This document shows, one piece after another, positions 1-7,307 of a stretch of 64,000 bases of DNA. Source of the stretch: Coriobacteriaceae bacterium. Its GTDB lineage: Bacteria; Actinomycetota; Coriobacteriia; Coriobacteriales; Coriobacteriaceae. The notes under the pieces were generated by a model. It had not been told where the DNA came from and made no database searches. It worked only from the letters and a program-made list of their open reading frames with translations. The stretch spans positions 69,394 through 133,393 of the forward strand of contig CADFMD010000007.1 of assembly GCA_902835305.1 (NCBI GenBank). Reading direction: 5' to 3'. How positions within the stretch are numbered: position 1 is the stretch's first letter; each line of letters opens with the position of its first letter. A program made the position numbers and the translations under genes.

Positions 1-134
1 GTGATCCTCTTCGTAATCTAGCGATCGCGCCTGCGCCCGCGGGCCCGTCCGGGCGCCCGCCGGGTGCAACTGCCCTATCCGCCATCAACGTTTTGACCTG
101 ACGTCCCGAATCTTGGAGGTTCGAGAAACTCCCG
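1..134. other. Window edge and leader of the CorC-type gene
   Basis: No complete gene lies here. Frame 1 reads six sense codons and a stop at 19-21, which could be the tail of an upstream gene but is too short to identify. Positions 30-61 are very GC-rich and can form a hairpin. A GGAGG lies at 115-119, fifteen bases before the ATG at 135, which is rather far for a ribosome binding site. Confidence 0.3.
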
Positions 135-1508
135 ATGGACATAACCATCTCCCTTATCACCACCCTCGTTTTGACCCTCATCAACGGCTACTTCTCTATG
201 TCCGAGATGGCGCTCACCACGGCTAAGCGCGCCGTGTTGGAGCACGATGCCGAGGAGGGCGATAAGCGCGCCGAGCGCGCCGTCCAGCTCGCCGCCGACT
301 CCGATCAGCTGTTGGCCACCATCCAGGTCGCCATCACGCTCGTGGGCTTCGCCTCGTCCGCCGTCGCCTCGACGAGCCTGTCCGACCCGCTTGCCACGTG
401 GCTCATGAGCTTTGGCATCGCGCCGCTCTCCGCCATCGCGCGTGGCCTGGCGCCGGTCATCATCACCGTCGCGGTCGCCTTCGTGTCCATCGTGATCGGC
501 GAGCTCGTCCCCAAGCGCATCGGCCTGGCCAACGCCGAGGGCGTGTCCAAGCAGGTCGTGGGACCGTTGTCGTTTTTCCAAAAGATTGCCCGTCCGCTCG
601 TGTGGTTGACCGGCGCTTGCTCCGATGGCCTGGCCCGCATCCTGCGCATCAAGAGCGCCGACGACCGCCAAAACGTCTCGGAGGAAGAGATCAAGTACAT
701 GGTCTCGGAGCAGGACGACCTGCTCGACGAGGAAAAGCGCATGATCCACGAGATCTTTGACCTGGGCGACACCGTTGCCCGCGAGGTCATGGTGCCGCGC
801 GTGGACACCACCATGTGCGAGGACGATGAGACGGTCGCCGACGTGCTGTCCACCATGCGCCAGACCGGCTTTAGCCGCATCCCCGTCTATCACGAGGATC
901 CCGACAACGTCGCCGGCATTGCGCACATCAAGGACCTGATTCAGCCTGCGCTTGACGGCAAGGGCGACCAGCCCATCGCCGGTTTTTTGCGCGACGCCAC
1001 CTTTGTGCCCGACACCAAGGACATCCTGCCGCTGCTGTCCGAGATGCAGACCTCTCACGACCAGATTGTGGTGGTCGTGGACGAGTACGGCGGTACGGCC
1101 GGCATCATCACCATCGAGGACATCGTCGAGGAGATCGTGGGCGAGATTGAGGACGAGTTCGACCCCGACAACAAGTACCTCACGCGCCTCTCACGCCGCG
1201 AGTGGCTCGTCGATGGGCGTTTTTCGTGCGATGACGCGATTGAGCTTGGTTGGCCGCTCGAGGAAAGCGATGATTATGAGACCATCGCCGGCTGGATTTT
1301 GGAGCTTTGTGACTCGGTGCCCGACATCGGAGAGGTGTTTGAGGTCGCGGGGTACAAGTTTAAAGTGCAGTCGATGCGTGGCCAGCGCATCTCGCTCATT
1401 CGCGTGATCGCTCCGGCCGAAACCGATAAGAAGGATTCCGAGTCTTCGGCAGAGAAGCCGGCGGCGTCGGGTGCGGGCTCTGTGGATCCGCACGATGGCG
1501 ACGAGTAG
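135..1508 (+). CDS. CNNM/CorC-HlyC family membrane protein with CBS pair
   Basis: A 457-residue inner-membrane protein of the hemolysin C / CorC-CNNM family, usually linked to divalent cation (Mg2+/Co2+) efflux or homeostasis. Residues 1 to about 190 are the DUF21 transmembrane domain and open with a hydrophobic segment followed by the family-typical SMSEMAL. The REVMVPR signature at the start of the CBS pair follows, with two CBS motifs to about residue 335. A CorC_HlyC transporter-associated domain ends near residue 425. The last 30 residues are polar and low complexity. The ATG at 135 gives the normal N-terminus and no upstream in-frame ATG exists. Family assignment is firm; substrate and direction of transport are not shown by sequence. 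Confidence 0.9.
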   Translation: MDITISLITTLVLTLINGYFSMSEMALTTAKRAVLEHDAEEGDKRAERAVQLAADSDQLLATIQVAITLVGFASSAVASTSLSDPLATWLMSFGIAPLSAIARGLAPVIITVAVAFVSIVIGELVPKRIGLANAEGVSKQVVGPLSFFQKIARPLVWLTGACSDGLARILRIKSADDRQNVSEEEIKYMVSEQDDLLDEEKRMIHEIFDLGDTVAREVMVPRVDTTMCEDDETVADVLSTMRQTGFSRIPVYHEDPDNVAGIAHIKDLIQPALDGKGDQPIAGFLRDATFVPDTKDILPLLSEMQTSHDQIVVVVDEYGGTAGIITIEDIVEEIVGEIEDEFDPDNKYLTRLSRREWLVDGRFSCDDAIELGWPLEESDDYETIAGWILELCDSVPDIGEVFEVAGYKFKVQSMRGQRISLIRVIAPAETDKKDSESSAEKPAASGAGSVDPHDGDE

Positions 1509-1532
1509 GACAAGGAAGAGTAGGGGAGAGTT

Positions 1533-2366
1533 ATGGCAGGCCTGTTCAACATCCTTAAGGTCACCGTCAGCGAGGACAAGATCTGTGCGCATGTGCTGGT
1601 GAACCCCGGCATGCCGCTCATGACCTCGGAGGACATCGAGGCCACGGCGCGCGTGTACTACCTGGTACCGGCGATTGCCAAGCACCTGTGCCTGGGCGAT
1701 TCCGGCCGCGAGTTCCAGGACTGCATGGGTCAGACCGAGCTCTGCCACCTGCTGGAGCACGTGACGGTCGAGCTCATGAACGAGACCGGTCTTGCCGGTA
1801 GCATCTCGTGCGGCCGCACGCGCGTAAGCGAGCATGACGAGCGTGTCTTTGAGGTCGAGCTTTCGTGTCCCGACGACGCACTGGCCATCGGTGCGCTGTC
1901 GTCGGCCACCTTTATGATGGACTGGGCGTACCTGCACGCCGACCAGCCTGCCCCCGACGTGGAAGGCACGGTCGCGGGCCTGCGCAACCTGGTGCTGGGC
2001 ATGCGCGCCGAGGCCGAGGGCAAGGATCCTCACGAGGCCGTCGCTGCTGCGAACGGCGAAGATGCTGCCGAGGACGAGGGCGCTGACGAGGGCGATGTGC
2101 CGGTCGACGCCGAGCCCGTTGCCGATGCGACCGCCGAGCCCGTTCCCACCGAGCCCCAGGGCGTCCCCAACTTTGACGACGAGCCCCAGGTGGCGATTGA
2201 TACCGAGGGCGCGGTTGCCGAGAACCACGAGGCCTCCGCTGCCGTCTTTGGCGGTGCGGCGACGGTTCCGGCAGGACCTGCGCATGAGGGCGGCCTGCCA
2301 CTCGTGGACGGCGCCGGCGAGGACCCGGGTGCCACGGTGGCCATGCCGGCTATGCCTCAGGAGTAG
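1533..2366 (+). CDS. Stand-alone protein resembling the cyanophycin synthetase N-terminal domain (HxxEH motif)
   Basis: This 277-residue protein starts after a clear GGGGAG ribosome site, 24 bases behind the CorC-type gene, so the two are probably co-transcribed. Residues about 40-160 resemble the N-terminal domain of cyanophycin synthetase: HLLEHVTVEL (H72, E75, H76, E80) matches the conserved EHVALEL region of CphA, and a CGRTR stretch follows about 15 residues later, where CphA has a similar GRTRE stretch. That domain in CphA has been reported to carry a cryptic hydrolytic site with an inverted-zincin-like HxxEH arrangement, and the same residues are kept here. Residues about 165-277 are an acidic Ala/Pro/Glu-rich tail, probably disordered. 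No ATP-grasp or Mur-ligase domain follows and no cyanophycin gene is nearby. The resemblance is from memory and the function is unknown. Confidence 0.6.
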   Translation: MAGLFNILKVTVSEDKICAHVLVNPGMPLMTSEDIEATARVYYLVPAIAKHLCLGDSGREFQDCMGQTELCHLLEHVTVELMNETGLAGSISCGRTRVSEHDERVFEVELSCPDDALAIGALSSATFMMDWAYLHADQPAPDVEGTVAGLRNLVLGMRAEAEGKDPHEAVAAANGEDAAEDEGADEGDVPVDAEPVADATAEPVPTEPQGVPNFDDEPQVAIDTEGAVAENHEASAAVFGGAATVPAGPAHEGGLPLVDGAGEDPGATVAMPAMPQE

Positions 2367-2445
2367 GCCTACGCGTTTATCACCATCACGTACCTGCGCC
2401 TTTGCCGTACGCAGATGAGCGGAGCGGCAAGTGATGCGCTGCGGG

Positions 2446-2451
2446 TATAAT
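2446..2451 (+). promoter_or_regulatory. Probable -10 box of the YtxH / PRC-barrel pair
   Basis: A perfect TATAAT sits 51 bases before the chosen ATG at 2503. No good TTGACA-like box is seen 16-18 bases upstream, so the call rests on the -10 alone. Confidence 0.4.
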
Positions 2452-2502
2452 GGACAGCATTCAAACGGTGGGCACCGACGTGCCCGCAGGAGAGGAATGA
2501 TC

Positions 2503-2892
2503 ATGGGTAAGACTTTCAGCTTTGTCTCCGGCGCACTTTTTGGTGCCGCTGCCGGCGCTATTATCGGTGTTGCTCTGGCCCCGCGCTCGGGCGCCGAGAC
2601 CCGCGCCATGGCTGCCGATATCGCCAACGACGCCTGGGACAATATGCGCGACACCTACGAGCACAGCGCCGAGGAGGCCCGTGCTGCGGTGAATGACTTT
2701 GGCCCGATGGTCGACGCCAAGACCGACGACCTGCGCGCCAAGGTCGACCTGGCCCGCGAGCGCATGGACCAGCTGCGCGAGCAGCTCAACGACGCCATTT
2801 CGGGTGGCAACGTGACGCCTGCCGCCGACGTCATGGTCGAGAACGCCGTCGAGGCTGATGCCGAGGCTGCGGAGCCCTCGACCGAGGCATAA
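2503..2892 (+). CDS. YtxH-domain small membrane-associated protein
   Basis: A 129-residue protein with the YtxH pattern: a Gly/Ala-rich hydrophobic N-terminus (about residues 5-26) ending in APRSG, followed by a charged helical region rich in Glu, Asp and Arg. Members are small envelope-associated proteins, often stress-related. The ATG at 2503 is preferred over the in-frame ATG at 2497 because AGGAGAGG (2488-2495) is seven bases from the former and only one from the latter. Its stop codon overlaps the start of the next gene by one base (TAATG), indicating translational coupling. Confidence 0.75.
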   Translation: MGKTFSFVSGALFGAAAGAIIGVALAPRSGAETRAMAADIANDAWDNMRDTYEHSAEEARAAVNDFGPMVDAKTDDLRAKVDLARERMDQLREQLNDAISGGNVTPAADVMVENAVEADAEAAEPSTEA

Positions 2893-3647
2893 TGCGCGCC
2901 GGGGATTTTGTCGGCGCCAAGATCTATCGCAAGCCTGCCGAGGACAAGCGCACCAAAAAGGACGGCACGCCGCGCAGCCCTAAAAAGCTCGGAAAGATTC
3001 ACTTTCCGGTCTTTACCCCGGGCGGTACGCGCGTGGTCGGCTTTATGGTCCGCCAGTCCGATATCGCGGGCATGATCGAGCGTCCCGACCGATTCGTAGC
3101 GCTCGACGCCATTGGTGTCTACGAGGGCGCCATCGCGGTTGACGACGTCAAGGGCACCTACGATACCGCTGCGGCCAAGCGCCTCGACATCAACCTGGAC
3201 GATTGCATCATCTGGGTCGGTATGGACGTGCGCACGGAATCGGGCGACGTCGTGGGCTATTGCTCGGACGTTGAGTTCAAGCCGCGCTCGGGCATCGTGC
3301 AGGCATTCTATGTGACCGCCGGCGCTGCTTCGAGTGTTTTGGTTGGTGACACGCAGGTGCCGCCGACGATGCTGCGCGGCTACGAGAACGGCGCGATGGT
3401 CGTCTCGGACGAGGTCAAGTCGCTCGGGTATTCGGGCGGTGCGGCTGCCAAGGCCGCCGAGGCCAGCGTCGTGGTGGGCGACAAGGTCAAAAAGGGCGCC
3501 AAGGTGCTCGATGACAAGGGATCGGTCGCCGTGGACAAGGGCAGCCGCGCACTGGGCAAGCAGCTCGGCAAGACGCGCGGTATGTTCAAGGCCTTTAAGG
3601 ACGAATACCAAAAGGCGAGCGGAGGCTCGTCAAAAGCTACAAAATAG
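2892..3647 (+). CDS. PRC-barrel domain protein
   Basis: A 251-residue soluble protein coupled by a one-base overlap to the YtxH-like gene. Two beta-rich segments, about residues 1-85 and 95-170, have the PRC-barrel pattern, including a vVGyc-dvEf stretch typical of these domains. The C-terminal 80 residues are Lys/Ala/Gly-rich and probably extended. PRC-barrel modules bind protein or RNA partners. The same kind of domain appears to open the membrane protein at 5455, but the two proteins are otherwise unrelated. Specific role unknown. Confidence 0.65.
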   Translation: MRAGDFVGAKIYRKPAEDKRTKKDGTPRSPKKLGKIHFPVFTPGGTRVVGFMVRQSDIAGMIERPDRFVALDAIGVYEGAIAVDDVKGTYDTAAAKRLDINLDDCIIWVGMDVRTESGDVVGYCSDVEFKPRSGIVQAFYVTAGAASSVLVGDTQVPPTMLRGYENGAMVVSDEVKSLGYSGGAAAKAAEASVVVGDKVKKGAKVLDDKGSVAVDKGSRALGKQLGKTRGMFKAFKDEYQKASGGSSKATK

Positions 3648-3668
3648 CGACGTACCAAATGATGGGAG

Positions 3669-3703
3669 GCAAGCCGGAGACCTGTTGCTCCGGCTTGCTG
3701 TGT
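3669..3703 (+). terminator. Hairpin terminator after the PRC-barrel gene
   Basis: An 11-bp perfect stem, GCAAGCCGGAG with CTCCGGCTTGC, and an 8-base loop are followed by a weak, interrupted T tract. It lies between two co-oriented genes and may be partial. Confidence 0.55.
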
Positions 3704-3719
3704 TTATGGGGGAGGGCAC

Positions 3720-5126
3720 ATGCGCCAAAACGGATCCAACTTAAACGGGCGTTCGGGTGCGCGTCCGACGGCGCGCCGCGACCTGGGGCAGCTGCCCAGC
3801 GGTCAGCGCCGCCGTCACCGTAAGCCCGGCGCGATGTATCTCAACCATAGCCGCGGCTTTAGCGATCGCAGCGCGCGCATCGGCAACAGCCGCACACCCC
3901 GTCGTTCGTCTCGCCTGCCCTACGCGCTCATCGCCGTGGGTTGCGCGCTCGTGCTGTTTATCGCTGCCGTCGTGGGCTACGTCAACCGCAGTGTGGACGT
4001 GGAGCTCAACGGCCAGAAGACAGCGGTGCGTGTGGGCTCTACGCTGCAGAATCTCATCGACGACCAGGAGTTGACTGACACCTACGACGCAGGCGACCTG
4101 CTGGCCGTCGATGACAGCGTGCTCAAGCGCCATGGGGGCGAAAAGCTGTCGGTGAAGGTCGACGGCAAGCGCGTGAAGCAGGGCAAATGGGATAGCCGCG
4201 AACTTGAGGGCGGCGAGAAGGTGACGGTCAAGGATGGCCGTAACACCTACGAGAAGCACGAGGTTCAGGCTACGGTTATCGAGCCCAAGCTCAAGGTCGA
4301 GGGTACGGGCGCTATCGAGTATGTGCAGACGTGGGGTGTCCAGGGCCGCTCCGAGGTGTGGGTCGGCGAGCAATCGGGCAAGACACAGGACCGCGGCGAG
4401 GTCGTGCCCGCCACCGATTGCGTCGTTGCGTGCGCCAGCGTGGCGCCCAAGGGCAACAAAAAGTACGTGGCGCTGACGTTTGACGAGGGTCCGAGCAGCG
4501 CTACCAAGCAGATCTTGCAGGTACTCAAGGAAAAGGGCGTCACCGCGACGTTCTTCCTGTCGGGCGATGCGGCCGAGGCATCGCCTGCCACGGCCAAGGC
4601 GATTGTCGATGCCGGGTGCGAGATCGGATCCAACAGCTACGGCGACGATTCGCTCAAGGGTCAGGACCGTGAGGCGGTACGCGAACAGATCACGAAAGGC
4701 ACCGATGCGATTAAGTCGGCGACCGGCGTGAAGACGATGCTGCTGCGTGCTCCCTACGCTGCCTTTGACGAGCAAAACTGGATTGATGCGATGGACCTGG
4801 TCTCCGCCGTGGTCTCGTGGAATATTGACTCGGGCGACTGGCTGCTCAACGGTGCCGACGAGCAGGTCTCGACGGTGCTCGATTCGGTGACGCCGGGCAA
4901 TATCGTGCTGCTCACCGATAGAGACGAATGCGCCGAGCAGACGCTCGAGGCGCTGCCGCAGATTATCGACGGCCTCATTGCCGACGGCTACAAGATCGTG
5001 ACGCTCAGCGACCTGGTCAAGACGGACGCGTCGCTGAGCAAAAAGCTCACCTCGCTGACGAAGGTCACCATGCCCAAGGATGCCGTGTTCCCCCAACTTG
5101 CCGAGGACAACGACACCACAGAGTAG
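3720..5126 (+). CDS. Membrane-anchored polysaccharide-deacetylase-fold protein with lost metal ligands
   Basis: This 468-residue protein has a basic cytoplasmic N-terminus of about 65 residues, one transmembrane helix (about 67-89), and an extracytoplasmic region of about 150 residues with a YabE/DUF348-like start, then a NodB-type polysaccharide deacetylase domain (about 250-445). The fold landmarks are present, but catalytic ones are altered. The TFDDGP motif reads TFDEGP (D255, E256). The HxxxH metal motif is replaced by N305 and D309 in GSNSYGD. The late LLHD motif reads LLTD. Loss of all three metal-binding histidines predicts no classical Zn/Co-dependent deacetylase activity, so a glycan-binding or pseudo-enzyme role is likely. 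The ATG at 3720 follows a purine-rich GGGGGAGGG. Confidence 0.75.
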   Translation: MRQNGSNLNGRSGARPTARRDLGQLPSGQRRRHRKPGAMYLNHSRGFSDRSARIGNSRTPRRSSRLPYALIAVGCALVLFIAAVVGYVNRSVDVELNGQKTAVRVGSTLQNLIDDQELTDTYDAGDLLAVDDSVLKRHGGEKLSVKVDGKRVKQGKWDSRELEGGEKVTVKDGRNTYEKHEVQATVIEPKLKVEGTGAIEYVQTWGVQGRSEVWVGEQSGKTQDRGEVVPATDCVVACASVAPKGNKKYVALTFDEGPSSATKQILQVLKEKGVTATFFLSGDAAEASPATAKAIVDAGCEIGSNSYGDDSLKGQDREAVREQITKGTDAIKSATGVKTMLLRAPYAAFDEQNWIDAMDLVSAVVSWNIDSGDWLLNGADEQVSTVLDSVTPGNIVLLTDRDECAEQTLEALPQIIDGLIADGYKIVTLSDLVKTDASLSKKLTSLTKVTMPKDAVFPQLAEDNDTTE

Positions 5127-5135
5127 TTATTGGGT

Positions 5136-5162
5136 AGTCATTTAAGAACGTCCCCAATGACT
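5136..5162. repeat. Palindromic repeat, AGTCATT family, copy 1
   Basis: AGTCATT and AATGACT arms flank TAAGAACGTCCCC. Other copies lie at 22037-22061 (opposite orientation), 25689-25715 and 47551-47585. In each copy a GGGGAC/GTCCCC core lies just inside one arm, as in REP sequences linked to RAYT transposases. The GTTATTGGGT just before it may be a decayed neighbour. Confidence 0.6.
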
Positions 5163-5237
5163 ATGTCACGGATGCGTCAGCGTTTGGTATGCCTGCAATG
5201 TGCAGCGCATAAATTCGATGCCGCAGGGCGATGCTGA

Positions 5238-5246
5238 TGCTATAGT
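5238..5246 (+). promoter_or_regulatory. Extended -10 promoter of the magnesium operon
   Basis: TG at 5238-5239, one base, then TATAGT at 5241-5246 form an extended -10 element. Transcription would begin near 5253, just before the folded leader at 5262. The -35 region is poor, as is common with extended -10 promoters. Confidence 0.5.
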
Positions 5247-5251
5247 TACTG

Positions 5252-5434
5252 CGGTTAATGAGGGTCAAGAGAAAGGTTACAGGTGAAATCCAAACCTCGA
5301 CCATACAGTCGATGACCCCATGCAGGTGCTTTTTGCGCATGCACGGGGTGTAAGCGTCGAGCGGCGTGCCGCCCGCGCATGCGTATACATATCCAGAAGC
5401 CCCCGGACGCCGCGCGCGCGGCCGCGTCCGGGGG
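5252..5434 (+). ncRNA. Candidate structured leader (three-way junction) of the Mg2+ operon
   Basis: The 5' leader can form a three-way junction. P1 is GGGTCA 5262-5267 with TGACCC 5313-5318. P2 is AGGTT 5274-5278 with AACCT 5293-5297. P3 is TCGAC 5297-5301 with GTCGA 5308-5312 (P2 and P3 compete for base 5297), and P3 is directly adjacent to the P1 3' strand. A second hairpin, 5316-5329 with 5335-5348 (12 of 14 pairs including one wobble), needs bases 5316-5318, which P1 also uses, so the two are mutually exclusive. A third hairpin, 5400-5410 with 5424-5434, ends ten bases before the ribosome binding site. This organisation is typical of a cis-acting switch. It lacks the M-box (ykoK) consensus and I do not recognise a known class. 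Folding was done by eye. Confidence 0.45.
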
Positions 5435-5454
5435 AATAATGATGGGGAGCACCA

Positions 5455-7299
5455 TTGAATTATCTGAGTGAGATGCTCAAATTGCCGGTCTTGGACGTCG
5501 ACGGCGAAAAGCTCGGCGTGGTCAACGATTTTGGTATTGCTACCGGCGAAGTTTTTCCGCACGTGACGTCGCTCGCGTTCCGCGGTCCCGGCAAGACGCC
5601 GTTTATGATCAGCTGGCGCAAATGGGTCGACCGTATCGACGAGACGGGTGTACACCTTAAGACGTCGGCCACCGAAATCCGTTTTTCGTACCTGCAGCCG
5701 ACCGAACTCTTGCTTGCCCGCGACGTGCTCAACAAGCAGATTGTCGACACGCAGGGCATGAAGGTCGTGCGCGTCAACGACATCAAGTTTTCCATGTCGG
5801 GCGAAAACCAGCTGCGCCTGCTGGGCGCCGAGGTCGGTGCTCGCGGTCTGCTACGCGCCATCAGCCCCGCGCTCGAGCATATCGTCGAAGGCTTTATGAA
5901 GCACCTGGGCAAGCCGCTCAGTGAGGACATCATCGCTTGGTCCTACATGGACCTGCTCGACCGCTCGACCAAGAACATTCAACTCTCGGTGTCGCACAAG
6001 ACGCTCGGCGAGCTGCACCCTGCCGACATCGCCGACATTATCGAGCAGCTCGACCCGCGTCTGCGTGCGCAGGTGTTTGCGCAGCTCGATACTGCCCAGG
6101 CCGCCGAGGCCATCTCGGAGTTCGATGACGACGAGCTTATGACCGAGATGCTCGAGGGCCTGTCCGACACCGACGCATCGTCGATGCTGGCCATGATGGA
6201 CCCGGACGACGCCGCCGATCTGATCGACGAGCTCGATTACGAGAAGGCCGAGAAGCTCCTGCGCCTGATGGGCGTCAAGGAAGAGAAAGCGATTCGTAAC
6301 CTGCTGGGGTATGAGGACAACACCGCCGGCCGCATCATGACCTCGGAGTTTGTCTCCCTGCCCGCCACGGCAACGGTCGGTGACGCCATCGAGGCGATTC
6401 GCGAGCTCGACGAGGACTTCGAGAGCGTCTACTACGTCTATACCGAGGATCCGAGCGGCATGCTGACCGGCGTGCTTTCGCTGCGCACGCTGATCGTAGC
6501 CGACCGCGACGCCACGCTGGGTCAGTTGGCCTATCGCGACCTGGTCTATGTGTCGCCCGACGAGGACCAGGAAGACGTGACGGACGAGATGACCAAGTAC
6601 GACCTGGTTGCCATCCCTGTCTGCGACGAGAACCGTCATATCCTTGGTATCGTGACCTTCGACGACGCCATGGACGTTATCGCCGAGGAGCATCAGGAGG
6701 ACCTGCAGATCGCCGGTGTCGGCTCGGGCGATAGCGCGTCGGACGACTCGACGAACGTGCTCAGCTGGTTCGTGCATCGCCAGTACTGGGTTGTTGTATG
6801 GGGCATCGCGTCGTGCATCATGGCGACCGTGCTGGGGACGGCGCTCGGCTCCGCGCATCTGGTGGTGTTCCCCATGTGCGCCATGCCGCTCGTGCTGCTG
6901 GCGGCCTCGCGCATGGTGTCGTTCGTCAAGAACTACTTCCTGGAGTATGACGGTCACGACGACGAGCCCAAGCCGTATCTGGGGTTCTTCTTCCAGAGCA
7001 CGGGCATGGGCCTGATTCTGTCACTCGTGACCTACCTGTGCGCCCAGCTGGTGCGCACCGCTGCGTTCCTCGATGCGCCCATGTTTGAGGAGCAGCTCTT
7101 TACCGGGTGCTTTAATATCGCTGCCATTATTTGCCTGGTTGGCAACATGAGCGCCGTGATTTACCTGATGGTGCTGTTCTGGCGTGACGAGCATGACCTC
7201 AACACGTCGGGCACCGCCATGAACGTTATTGCCGTCATGATCTCGTGCGTGGCGTATTGCATCGCCGCGGTGCTGCTCGCCATGTCGGTCATGGGTTAG
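5455..7299 (+). CDS. MgtE_N/CBS-domain membrane protein, probable Mg2+ sensor partner of the NRAMP-type transporter
   Basis: A 614-residue protein. Residues about 1-160 hold PRC-barrel-like modules, about 170-295 an MgtE N-terminal superhelical domain (LHPADIADIIEQLDP, then a series of MxPDDAADL-type repeats), and about 300-415 a CBS pair including NTAGRIMTSEF. In MgtE these cytoplasmic domains bind Mg2+ and gate the channel. The C-terminal 180 residues contain about five hydrophobic segments that do not resemble the MgtE pore. The TTG at 5455 is preferred because GGGGAG (5444-5449) is five bases upstream and the first downstream ATG would remove conserved sequence. The transporter gene follows eight bases after the stop. 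A regulatory subunit is more likely than an MgtE channel. Confidence 0.75.
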   Translation: MNYLSEMLKLPVLDVDGEKLGVVNDFGIATGEVFPHVTSLAFRGPGKTPFMISWRKWVDRIDETGVHLKTSATEIRFSYLQPTELLLARDVLNKQIVDTQGMKVVRVNDIKFSMSGENQLRLLGAEVGARGLLRAISPALEHIVEGFMKHLGKPLSEDIIAWSYMDLLDRSTKNIQLSVSHKTLGELHPADIADIIEQLDPRLRAQVFAQLDTAQAAEAISEFDDDELMTEMLEGLSDTDASSMLAMMDPDDAADLIDELDYEKAEKLLRLMGVKEEKAIRNLLGYEDNTAGRIMTSEFVSLPATATVGDAIEAIRELDEDFESVYYVYTEDPSGMLTGVLSLRTLIVADRDATLGQLAYRDLVYVSPDEDQEDVTDEMTKYDLVAIPVCDENRHILGIVTFDDAMDVIAEEHQEDLQIAGVGSGDSASDDSTNVLSWFVHRQYWVVVWGIASCIMATVLGTALGSAHLVVFPMCAMPLVLLAASRMVSFVKNYFLEYDGHDDEPKPYLGFFFQSTGMGLILSLVTYLCAQLVRTAAFLDAPMFEEQLFTGCFNIAAIICLVGNMSAVIYLMVLFWRDEHDLNTSGTAMNVIAVMISCVAYCIAAVLLAMSVMG

Positions 7300-7307
7300 G
7301 TGGTCGC

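Noticed and set aside
1..21. C-terminal end of an upstream gene.
   Set aside because: Six codons before a stop are too few to support a gene; a longer window is needed.
5252..5434. M-box (ykoK) magnesium riboswitch upstream of the magnesium operon.
   Set aside because: The conserved GTTAGGTGAGGCTCC opening and the later M-box core are not present. FMN-, TPP- and THF-type cores were considered and do not fit either.
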